Assembly: GCF_014203955.1 (NCBI RefSeq)
Contig: NZ_JACHKA010000001.1
Location: 2,945,001-3,009,000 of the forward strand
DNA from: Sphingobium lignivorans
Lineage (GTDB): Bacteria > Pseudomonadota > Alphaproteobacteria > Sphingomonadales > Sphingomonadaceae
Direction of reading: 5' to 3'
Length of the DNA stretch: 64,000 nt
A program made the translations under genes and the position numbers. Positions 8,377-16,527 of the stretch are shown in pieces; the first letter of the stretch is position 1; every line of letters begins with the position of its first letter. A model generated the notes under the pieces. The model was not told the DNA's origin. It did not search any database and saw only the letters and a program-made list of their open reading frames with translations.

Positions 8377-9201
8377 ATGCCCCTCCAAGGCGAGAACCAG
8401 CTCGGCACATTCCTGCGCGATCGGCGCATGCGCCTGGACCCGGCGACCTTCGGCTTTCAGCCGGGGCGCCGGCGCACCCCCGGCCTGCGCCGGGAGGAGG
8501 TCGCCCAGCGTGCGAACATCAGCCCCACCTGGTATACCTGGCTGGAGCAGGGTCGTGGCGGCGCACCGTCCGCCGATGTGCTGGACCGGATCGCTACCGG
8601 CCTGATGCTCACCCAGCCGGAGCGCGATCATCTCCACATCCTCGCGTTCGGACATCCTCCTGAGGCGCGCTATCGCCAGCACGAAGGCATCACGCCGCGC
8701 CTGCAGCGCGTGCTGGACGCCATGCCGCACAGCCCCGCCATCATCCGGACCGCGACCTGGGATGTCGTCGCCTGGAACAAGGCGGCGACGCTGGTGCTGG
8801 CCAACTATGCCGAGCTGCCGCGCGAGGGACGCAATATCCTGCGCCTGATCTTCGCCGACGAGCGCGTCCGCGCCGCGCAGGACGACTGGCGCAACGTGGC
8901 GCGCTATGTCGTCGGCACCTTCCGAGCCGATGCCGCGCGCGCTGGGGCCGGTCAGGAGATCCGACAACTTGTCGATGAGCTGTCTGCCTCCAGCGCCGAA
9001 TTCAGGGCGCTGTGGAATGACAATGAAGTCATGGGACACGGCGAAGGCACCAAACGACTTCATCACCCCGTCCTGGGCACCGTCGACCTGGAATTCTCCA
9101 CCTTCGCGGTCGAAGGACGGTCCGATCTCATCATGATGGTCTATAATCCGACGATGCCGCGAACGATCGAGCGCATTCAGGCGCTGGTTGCGGAGGCATG
9201 A
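8377..9201 (+). CDS. XRE-family regulator with MmyB-like ligand-binding domain
   Basis: A 274-residue two-domain regulator. Residues ~10-80 hold the helix-turn-helix (GLRREEVAQRANISPTWYTW with LEQGRG after it). Residues ~105-270 hold the PAS-like MmyB domain, marked by ATWDVVAWNKAATLVL and by DLEFSTFAVEGRSDLIMMVY near the end. MmyB regulators are known to bind fatty-acid-like ligands and to act on an adjacent oxidoreductase gene. The divergent SDR and the palindrome at 8333-8348 fit this. ATG 8377 is the natural start right after the promoter, although no strong ribosome site precedes it, so the transcript may be nearly leaderless. Confidence 0.9.
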   Translation: MPLQGENQLGTFLRDRRMRLDPATFGFQPGRRRTPGLRREEVAQRANISPTWYTWLEQGRGGAPSADVLDRIATGLMLTQPERDHLHILAFGHPPEARYRQHEGITPRLQRVLDAMPHSPAIIRTATWDVVAWNKAATLVLANYAELPREGRNILRLIFADERVRAAQDDWRNVARYVVGTFRADAARAGAGQEIRQLVDELSASSAEFRALWNDNEVMGHGEGTKRLHHPVLGTVDLEFSTFAVEGRSDLIMMVYNPTMPRTIERIQALVAEA

Positions 9202-9412
9202 AGTGGAGATTTCGAACGGACATTCGAACATCGATCTCCGCTTCCCGACAACGGACGCCCGTTCATCACCTGTTGAAAGTGGCGCGAGCTTGGCGGATCC
9301 GCGACAGCGATGGCATCAGCCCCCCAAACTGAACCCTCCAAAAAGTAGATTGCAACCTAATATTCTAATCAGTAGATTGCTACCGGAATAAAAATAACTG
9401 GGAGAGTGAAGC

Positions 9413-12349
9413 ATGAGGGATTCCGTCAAGCGGCTGCTCGCACATTCGAGCGTGGCAGCCTTTGCAGCCGTATTGTGCGCGGGTGTTCAGCCTGTGCACG
9501 CTCAGGCGCAGGAAAGCGCGACTGACGGTCCGGCCGAGAGTGGTACGTCAAACGAAGCGATCATCGTGACGGGATCGCGCATCGTGTCCGGTTTCGATCG
9601 GCCTACACCGGTCTCTGTGATGGACGGGGCGAGGCTCGAGCAGCGAGGCGCCGCGAATATCGGCGATGCCCTTGCGGAAATGCCCGCATTCCGCGCGACA
9701 AACACGCCGGCCTCGACTGGCCTTTCAGCAGCGGCAGGCTATGTCGGTGGCCGCATCCTCGATTTGCGTGGCCTTGGCGCCGTTCGCACACTGACGCTGG
9801 TCGACGGCAAACGCTTCGTTCCCTCGACCACGCAGGCGACGGTCGACACCAACATGATTCCGTCGATCCTGCTTCAGCGCGCCGAGGTCGTCACCGGCGG
9901 CGCCTCTGCCGTTTATGGATCGGACGCGGTTTCCGGCGTCGTCAACCTTCTGATCGACAAGAATCTGACGGGCTATAAACTAGCCGGCCAGATCGGCTTT
10001 TCCGAATATGGCGACAATTATACGCGTCAGTTCGGCGGCGCCGCGGGCTGGGCACTGGGCGACCGGCTGCACCTCGTGATCGGAGGCGAATATGAGCGCA
10101 GCAGCGGCGTGGAAGCCTGCCCGGAGCGCGAATGGTGCGCCAACGGCTTCATCAACGTAGGCCGCAATCCGCTTCGCCCAGGTCAGACGGCCACCATTCC
10201 GGCCAATAATATGCGCCGCGCCGCGACGCCCTGGAGCGCTTCGTATAATGGTGTAACCACCCCGCCCTCTTCTGCATATGTCGGCAACTTCGTGCCCTCG
10301 CTGCGCCCGATCGACGGCATTACTTTCGGCGCGGACGGCACCCCGCGCCGCTTCCAATTCGGCACGCACGTCAATTCACTCTACCAGTTTGGCGGCGAGA
10401 GCGACGGGCCGGGCGAGAATATCTATTTCGACTTCCCCATTGTTTCGCCGACCGAACGCTGGGCAGCAATGGGCTATCTCACCTTCGAGGCCACGCCCGC
10501 ACTCACGCTGGAGCTCGGCGTCAATTACGGCCATGGCGAAGGTGACCACCGTGCGCCGGCCTATCGCAACACCGCAATCACCATCCGTGACGACAATGCT
10601 TTCCTGCCGCGCTCGTCCGACCCGACGCTCGATATCCCGACAATTCTCGCGCAAAGCGGCCTCACCAGCTTCACGCTGGGCAAGGGTTTCAAGGATATCG
10701 GCTCCTCGCCGATCCACGTGCGCAACAATGTCCTGCGCATTGTCGGCTCGGCCGCCTATGAGATCGACAGCAACTGGCGCGCGGATCTTTATTATCAGTT
10801 CGGCCGCAATGATTTCCGCAGCGACCTGACCAACGGTGTCGTGACGAGCCGCATGCTGAACGCCCTGGATTCGGTCCGGAATTCCTCAGGTCAGGCAGTA
10901 TGCCGGATCAACGCGGATGGCATCACGACCAATGACGATCCGAGCTGCGTCGCGCTCAATCCGTTCGGTTTTGCAAACCAGCCGAATTTTGAAGACGCCA
11001 AGGCCTATGTGACGGCCAACGCCTTCCAGACCAACATCACGACGGAGCATGTCGTTGCTGCGAATCTGACGGGATCTCTGATCGATCTTCCCGCCGGCAA
11101 GCTTGGCATCGCGATCGGCGGCGAATATCGCAGCGACAATGTCGAGGGCGACACGGATGCACTCTCGCAGGCGGGCCGCTTCTTCACCGGCGGCGGTTCG
11201 ACCATCTCCGGCAAGATCGACGTTGCCGAAGTCTATGCCGAAGCGGAAGTGCCCTTGCTGGCCGATATGACCGCGTTCCAGGAACTGGGCATCAGCGGCG
11301 CCATCCGCCGGACCCATTACAATCGCTCGAGCGCGACTGCGGAGAGCAGCAGCGTGAATGCCACGACCTGGAAGGTGGGCGGCACGTGGGCGCCGATCGA
11401 TGCCATTCGCTTCCGCGTAACCCGCTCGCGTGACATTCGCGCGCCCAACGTCGCGGAACTGTTCGGGCCGCTCACCAACACACAGGGCATTGTCACCGAC
11501 GTCGGCCGTGGCGGCATTCAGGCCGTAGTCCCGATCACACTGGGCTCCAATCCCGATCTGCGTCCGGAGAAGGCCGATACCTTCACGGTGGGCGTCGTCC
11601 TGGCGCCGAGGGGCGGGTTCCTAGGCCGCTTCCGCTTGTCCGTCGATTATTATGACATTCAGATCGATGATGCGATCAGCACGCTTGGTCAGCAGAATAT
11701 CGTCGCTCGCTGCGCCGATGGCGATGCGCAGAGCTGCGGCTTGGTAACGCGCGATGCAGATGACGTGATCACGAATATTCGCGATACATTCCAGAATGTT
11801 AACGAGCTGATTGCACGGGGTTACGACATCGAGCTGGCTTATCGTCAGCCGCTTGGTGGCAATATGCTGAATCTGCGCGTGCTCGCATCCCATGTGAAGG
11901 ATCTGATCACGGTGGATGCCGTCGGGCCAACCGAACGCGCAGGGCAGACTGGCCTGCGCGGCGGCACGCCTCCGGGTATTCCCGACTGGACGATCGACGG
12001 CACGGCCACGCTCGATATCGGCGAGCGCTTCTCGATGACCGCGAATGCCCGCTGGATCAATGACGGCTTCTACAACGCTGCTTTCGTGGGCCCCGAGCAA
12101 CCCGGCTTTGCCATCGGGTCGGCGAACAGTTCCAACACCAATGCCATGCCCGGCCGCATCTATCTGAACCTGCTCGGCACGGTGAAAGTGCCGATCAGTC
12201 AGGATAACCGGATGGACGTGTATTTCGGCGTCGACAATGTGTTCGACAAGGATCCGCCGAACTATCCAGGTGCGAACGGCAGCGGTAACAACGTGCTGTT
12301 CAATCCCGTCGGTCGGATGTTCAAGGCCGGCGTGCGCGCAGCATTCTGA
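9413..12349 (+). CDS. TonB-dependent receptor
   Basis: A 978-residue outer-membrane receptor. The signal peptide ends near residue 30 (VHAQAQ), TonB-box-like EAIIVTGSRI follows, then the plug (RTLTLVDGKRFVPS, EVVTGGASAVYGSDAVSGVV) and a long barrel ending VGRMFKAGVRAAF. ATG 9413 is preceded by GGGAGAGTGAAGC. The length and the two Cys-containing loops (EACPEREWC; CADGDAQSC) are usual for sphingomonad receptors of unknown substrate. The next gene, an aromatic-acid-type MFS carrier 214 bases downstream, suggests the pair moves one substrate across both membranes. Confidence 0.93.
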   Translation: MRDSVKRLLAHSSVAAFAAVLCAGVQPVHAQAQESATDGPAESGTSNEAIIVTGSRIVSGFDRPTPVSVMDGARLEQRGAANIGDALAEMPAFRATNTPASTGLSAAAGYVGGRILDLRGLGAVRTLTLVDGKRFVPSTTQATVDTNMIPSILLQRAEVVTGGASAVYGSDAVSGVVNLLIDKNLTGYKLAGQIGFSEYGDNYTRQFGGAAGWALGDRLHLVIGGEYERSSGVEACPEREWCANGFINVGRNPLRPGQTATIPANNMRRAATPWSASYNGVTTPPSSAYVGNFVPSLRPIDGITFGADGTPRRFQFGTHVNSLYQFGGESDGPGENIYFDFPIVSPTERWAAMGYLTFEATPALTLELGVNYGHGEGDHRAPAYRNTAITIRDDNAFLPRSSDPTLDIPTILAQSGLTSFTLGKGFKDIGSSPIHVRNNVLRIVGSAAYEIDSNWRADLYYQFGRNDFRSDLTNGVVTSRMLNALDSVRNSSGQAVCRINADGITTNDDPSCVALNPFGFANQPNFEDAKAYVTANAFQTNITTEHVVAANLTGSLIDLPAGKLGIAIGGEYRSDNVEGDTDALSQAGRFFTGGGSTISGKIDVAEVYAEAEVPLLADMTAFQELGISGAIRRTHYNRSSATAESSSVNATTWKVGGTWAPIDAIRFRVTRSRDIRAPNVAELFGPLTNTQGIVTDVGRGGIQAVVPITLGSNPDLRPEKADTFTVGVVLAPRGGFLGRFRLSVDYYDIQIDDAISTLGQQNIVARCADGDAQSCGLVTRDADDVITNIRDTFQNVNELIARGYDIELAYRQPLGGNMLNLRVLASHVKDLITVDAVGPTERAGQTGLRGGTPPGIPDWTIDGTATLDIGERFSMTANARWINDGFYNAAFVGPEQPGFAIGSANSSNTNAMPGRIYLNLLGTVKVPISQDNRMDVYFGVDNVFDKDPPNYPGANGSGNNVLFNPVGRMFKAGVRAAF

Positions 12350-12563
12350 TCCATTCAGGCGACGGGCCTGCGAAGGTCCGGCGCCTCCTGGCCATCCACC
12401 GCGAGGCAGTCATGTTCGATCGATGCTCCAGTAACAGGCCATACATTCTGCAGATCGAGGCGTTTACCCCTGCTCTCGGGCCAGCCCCCCATTGTCGGGC
12501 CCGGGGCGCGGTCCGTCGGGTGGATCCGCACGCGCGTCGCAGCGCAAACCGGGACGCCTGATC

Positions 12564-13937
12564 ATGGCCAGCACGCCCCGCTCGATCGACATCGCGTCGT
12601 TCATCAATAATCGCAAGCTTGGCCCGTTCAATTACAAGCTGATCGTGCTCTCATGGCTGATCACCGTGTTCGACGGGTTCGACATGATGCTCATCAGCTT
12701 CACCGCACCCTGGATGCGGGACGATCTGGGCCTCTCCACCCACATGCTGGGTAATGTCTTCTCCGCGGGTCTGGTCGGCATGATGGTGGGCGGTTTCGCC
12801 CTGGCCTATATCGGGGACAAGATCGGGCGGCGGCAGACGATCATCTGGGCCGCCTTCGCCTTTGGCATTCTCACCGCCGCGACCAGCTTCGCGCAGAACT
12901 ACGAACAACTGCTGGTGCTGCGCTTTCTCGATGGGTTCGCGATCGGCGGCATGCTGCCGCTCGCATGGGCGCTGAACATCGAATATGTACCGGCCAGATA
13001 TCGCTCCACGGTCGTGACCGTCATCATGATGGGGTATAGCATCGGCTCCTCGCTCGCGGGGCCGGTCACGGTGTGGCTCGCGCCCGACTACGGATGGGAG
13101 GGCGTGTTCATCTTCGGCGGTATCGGCACCATCGCCTGCGCCTTCGGCCTGCTCTTGTGGCTACCGGAATCCGTGCGCTTTCTTGCCTCCAAGAACCTCA
13201 AGCCGCAGGTGATCGCCGCGACCCTCAACAAGATCGACCCGGCGCTGAAAGCCACGCCGCAGGACCGTTTCCTGCTGTCGGACGAGAAGAAGGACGAGGG
13301 CAACTTCACAGTCGGCAAACTGTTCACCGGCGATCTCAAATGGCTGACCCCCCTTTTGTGGATCGGCTACATCGCCAGCACGCTCGCGGTCTATTTCAAG
13401 GCCAACTGGGGACCGATCGTTTATGAGGATCTGCAGTTCTCGCGCGAGACGGCTGCCTATGTCTCGTCCATCGGCGGCGTGGCAGGCGCTGTGTTGGGAC
13501 TGTTGCTGATGCGCTTTACCGATGGCAAGGGCCCCTATGCGGTCGCCTTCTATCCGGCCATCGCCTTCCCCCTGCTGCTGCTCGTCGGCCTCGTGCCGAT
13601 GGACCCCACGGTCTTCCTTGCCGTCTCGGTGGCGGCGACCAGCTTTGTAGGCGGCGCGCATTTCGGCATTCTTTCGATCGCGGGCGTTTTCTACCCCTCC
13701 TCGATCCGCGCGAACGGCGCCGGCTGGGCCACCTCCATCGCCAAGATCGGCGGCATCGCCGGGCCGATCGTCGGCGCTTATGTGCTCTCCAGCGGCCTTC
13801 CCATCGTGCGCAGCTTCGCTATCCTGGCGCTGTGTCCCGCCGCGCTAGCCCTGTGCGCCTTCGGCATCGGCGCCATCGTGAAACGGCGCCGGGCGCCGAC
13901 GCCCCCCCCGGCTCCCCATCTGGCTGAGGCGAACTGA
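12564..13937 (+). CDS. MFS transporter, aromatic acid:H+ symporter (AAHS) type
   Basis: A 457-residue carrier with about 12 membrane segments. WLITVFDGFDMMLISFTAP in helix 1 carries the acidic DGFD motif of the AAHS family, and AYIGDKIGRRQTI is the loop 2-3 signature. ATG 12564 (MASTPRSIDIASFINN) starts just before helix 1; the frame is open further upstream but without signals. It sits between the TonB receptor and a MarR gene upstream of aconitase X, so it may import a hydroxylated acid used by that enzyme. The family is known for benzoate, 4-hydroxybenzoate and protocatechuate uptake; the actual substrate is not shown. Confidence 0.88.
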   Translation: MASTPRSIDIASFINNRKLGPFNYKLIVLSWLITVFDGFDMMLISFTAPWMRDDLGLSTHMLGNVFSAGLVGMMVGGFALAYIGDKIGRRQTIIWAAFAFGILTAATSFAQNYEQLLVLRFLDGFAIGGMLPLAWALNIEYVPARYRSTVVTVIMMGYSIGSSLAGPVTVWLAPDYGWEGVFIFGGIGTIACAFGLLLWLPESVRFLASKNLKPQVIAATLNKIDPALKATPQDRFLLSDEKKDEGNFTVGKLFTGDLKWLTPLLWIGYIASTLAVYFKANWGPIVYEDLQFSRETAAYVSSIGGVAGAVLGLLLMRFTDGKGPYAVAFYPAIAFPLLLLVGLVPMDPTVFLAVSVAATSFVGGAHFGILSIAGVFYPSSIRANGAGWATSIAKIGGIAGPIVGAYVLSSGLPIVRSFAILALCPAALALCAFGIGAIVKRRRAPTPPPAPHLAEAN

Positions 13938-13995
13938 GCATCATGGTCCTGCTGGCATCCCGCATGAGACAAACGGGTCGCAGAGGGCGTCGCCC

Positions 13996-14583
13996 GTGAA
14001 AGAGCAGCGACGCACCAAGAAGGCGGAAGGCGGAGAGAGCCCCGAGCAGTCATCCGGCGTTGCGAAGAACGGCTTCTACGGCGGCTATCCCAAGGATCAG
14101 GCCGAGCGCCATTTGCGGAACTTTTACACGACCACCGTTCCGGATGCGCAGGATGTGTTCAATTTTCGCACGACGCGAGCGCTCGTTGTCGCTGGGCGAC
14201 GCTGGCGCAAGCTGGCGAACGACCGGCTCAAGCCGATCGGGCAGAACATGGCGCGTTGGGAAACGCTCTACCTCATGGCGAGCTCCGAGGAGGAGATCAG
14301 CCAGGGTGAACTCGCCCGCGTGGTCGGCGTCGAAGGGCCGACCATGGTATCGATGCTGAACTCGCTCGCGCGTGATGAACTCATTGATCGTTACCAGAGC
14401 AAGATTGATCGCCGCATCACGCACAACCGCATCACGGAGAAGGGCATCCAGGTGGCGCAGAACATCATGGCCATCACGAACAAGCTGCGCAGCGAAGTGC
14501 TCCGGGACATCGATCCGGCCAAGCTTGCGGTGACGCTGGAAGTGCTGGAGCAGATCCATTTCCGGTTGGACGAACTGAGCTAA
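13996..14583 (+). CDS. MarR family transcriptional regulator
   Basis: A 195-residue regulator with a basic, low-complexity N-terminal extension (~45 residues) before a MarR winged helix. ISQGELARVVGVEGPTMVSM is the recognition helix region and the wing follows with SKIDRRITHNRITEKG. The GTG at 13996 is preceded by GAGGGCG. It is followed 39 bases later by the aconitase X large subunit, so it probably controls that operon and/or the upstream carrier and receptor. Confidence 0.85.
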   Translation: MKEQRRTKKAEGGESPEQSSGVAKNGFYGGYPKDQAERHLRNFYTTTVPDAQDVFNFRTTRALVVAGRRWRKLANDRLKPIGQNMARWETLYLMASSEEEISQGELARVVGVEGPTMVSMLNSLARDELIDRYQSKIDRRITHNRITEKGIQVAQNIMAITNKLRSEVLRDIDPAKLAVTLEVLEQIHFRLDELS

Positions 14584-14622
14584 CTGAGAAGCATTCATTG
14601 GAATGATGTCGGAGACGGAAAG

Positions 14623-15912
14623 ATGGTCAAACTGACAGATGCGGAACAGGCGATGCTTGATGGGCAAGCCGGGGCGGCAACAAGCAAAGCCATGGAATTG
14701 CTCATCCGCTATGCCGATGCGCTGGGTGCCGAGCGCTTTGTCGAGACCAACAATGTCGCGGGCGTTCCCGGCTCCGCGCCGCAATGGGTGAAGGACCATT
14801 ATGCGGCCGACGGTGGCGACTATCGCGCTGTCTTCTCGCGCTTTGACCTGGATTCCGACGAGGTCGTGGACGTGCCGCGCATGAACGCCTTCTCCTGTCA
14901 TCTGCAGGGCGGGATGGACCCCGCACTGTGGCAGGAGCAAGGCATGAGCGCGGACGCTCATGCCAATTTCGTGTCGGATGAAGCCGAGGTGGCCGCGCAC
15001 GGCATTCAGATCCTCAAGACCTGCACGCCATATCTGGCCGGAAATGTGCCCGTCATGGGAGAGCATTGCGCATGGATGGAATCAAGTGCTGTCGTCTTCG
15101 CCAATTCGGTGATCGGCGCGCGCACCAATTGCGAAGGCCGCGAATCCACCAGCGCCGCGATGCTGGCCAAGCGCATTCCGGACTGGGGCTTCCATCGGGA
15201 TGACTTCCGGAAGGGGCAGCATCGCGTCAGCGTGGAGATGCCGGTGGACTCGATCTTCGAGTGGGGCATGCTCGGCTATTTCGTGGGTGACGTCGTGCAG
15301 GATACCATCCCGGTCATTACCGGCGACATCAGCAATCCAAGTCTCATTCGCCACAAGCATTTTGGCGCAGCGGCCGCATCGTCCGGCGGGGTCGAGATGT
15401 ATCACATGGTCGGCATCACGCCGGAAGCACCCAGCGTCGAGCACGCCTTTGGTGGTGCGGCGCGCGGCGAGCATTTCGTCTATGACGCCGCTGCCAGGCG
15501 GCGCATCTATGAGACGCTCAACAGCGTCGGCCAGAGCGAGGATGTCGACTATGTCATGCTCGGCTGTCCGCATTATTCCATTGAACAGATCGCTCAGGCC
15601 GCCGCGCTCATCGAGGGGCGAAAAGTGCATGAAAATTGTGCGCTGTGGATCTTCACGAGCCGCGCCGTCAAGGCGACGGCGGACGCGAACGGCTACACCA
15701 GGATCCTGCGTGACGCGGGCGCCTATCTGATGACCGACACGTGCTCCGCGATCAGCCAGGCCGTCCCGAAAGGCACGAAAGTCGCCGCCCTCGATAGCGC
15801 CAAGCAGGTCCATTATCTGCCCGCGATGATGGGCATCGAAGGTTGGTACGGCACGACGGCCGAATGCATCGACGCTGCCTGTACCGGCAAGTGGAAAGGA
15901 AAACTGGCATGA
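14623..15912 (+). CDS. Aconitase X, catalytic (large) subunit
   Basis: A 429-residue AcnX (DUF521) protein, the iron-sulfur dehydratase branch of the aconitase superfamily. Motifs include NNVAGVPGS near residue 43, NAFSCHLQGGMDP near residue 88, the region TCTPYLAGN-PVMGEHCAWMESS near residues 130-150, VIGARTNCEGRES near residue 160 and MLGCPHYS near residue 309. The cysteines in these are the expected cluster ligands. Family members with known activity are cis-3-hydroxy-L-proline dehydratase and mevalonate-5-phosphate dehydratase. No proline or mevalonate genes are nearby, so the substrate here may differ. It is coupled to the small subunit by ATGA overlap. Confidence 0.9.
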   Translation: MVKLTDAEQAMLDGQAGAATSKAMELLIRYADALGAERFVETNNVAGVPGSAPQWVKDHYAADGGDYRAVFSRFDLDSDEVVDVPRMNAFSCHLQGGMDPALWQEQGMSADAHANFVSDEAEVAAHGIQILKTCTPYLAGNVPVMGEHCAWMESSAVVFANSVIGARTNCEGRESTSAAMLAKRIPDWGFHRDDFRKGQHRVSVEMPVDSIFEWGMLGYFVGDVVQDTIPVITGDISNPSLIRHKHFGAAAASSGGVEMYHMVGITPEAPSVEHAFGGAARGEHFVYDAAARRRIYETLNSVGQSEDVDYVMLGCPHYSIEQIAQAAALIEGRKVHENCALWIFTSRAVKATADANGYTRILRDAGAYLMTDTCSAISQAVPKGTKVAALDSAKQVHYLPAMMGIEGWYGTTAECIDAACTGKWKGKLA

Positions 15913-16349
15913 CCCAGCTTCTGGAGAAGCCTCGGATCGTCCTGCGCGGCCGCAAGGTCGTGGGCGGCGTCGCTGAGGGCGAGGCGCTTGTGACGCGACA
16001 GACCATCTCTGGCTGGGGTGGCGTCAATCTCATGAACGGAACTGTCATCGAAACCCGGCACGAGCTCAAGGGTCAGAGCTTCGCGGGCAAGGTTCTCGTT
16101 TTTCCCGGCGCCAAGGGCTCGTCTGGCTGGTCCGGCATCTTCCACATGGCCAAGCTGCGCGGCATGGCCCCGGTCGCAATGGTGTTCAACATCATGACAA
16201 CCAAGGCTGCGCTGGGCGCGGTGGTCATGCGAACACCTGCCGTCACGGACTGCGACCAGGATCCGCTGGATCATATCCGGACCGGCGACTGGGTCCGCGT
16301 CGATGGCGACGCGGGGACAATCACTATATGGGACCGCAAGCCGGATTGA
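15909..16349 (+). CDS. Aconitase X, swivel (small) subunit
   Basis: A 146-residue DUF126/AcnX swivel-domain protein that completes the active site of the large subunit. GEALVTRQTISGWGGVN near residue 25, FPGAKGSSGWSG near residue 66 and the acidic ending DGDAGTITIWD are characteristic. The ATG overlaps the large-subunit stop by four bases; the longer upstream frame runs inside the large subunit and is not real. Many AcnX proteins are single chains; a separate small subunit marks the two-chain type. Confidence 0.88.
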   Translation: MTQLLEKPRIVLRGRKVVGGVAEGEALVTRQTISGWGGVNLMNGTVIETRHELKGQSFAGKVLVFPGAKGSSGWSGIFHMAKLRGMAPVAMVFNIMTTKAALGAVVMRTPAVTDCDQDPLDHIRTGDWVRVDGDAGTITIWDRKPD

Positions 16350-16527
16350 AGCGATCGCTGCTTCATTTTCGGCTGAGGGCGGGCCTTTATGCGCTGCCGA
16401 GTGCTGAGGAGGCAGGCCGACAAATTGAGCATAATCTCTGAGCCGATCTTTCTCCGTCCCGGATGGGACCTGGCGAAAGACCGACCCAGAGATGACCGGT
16501 GTCGGCGATGACGACGCCGTCTAAGTC

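Noticed and set aside
9205-9239. GGAGAT/ATCTCC inverted repeat after the XRE gene as terminator
   Set aside because: Only six pairs around a 23-base loop and no U-tract; too weak to call.
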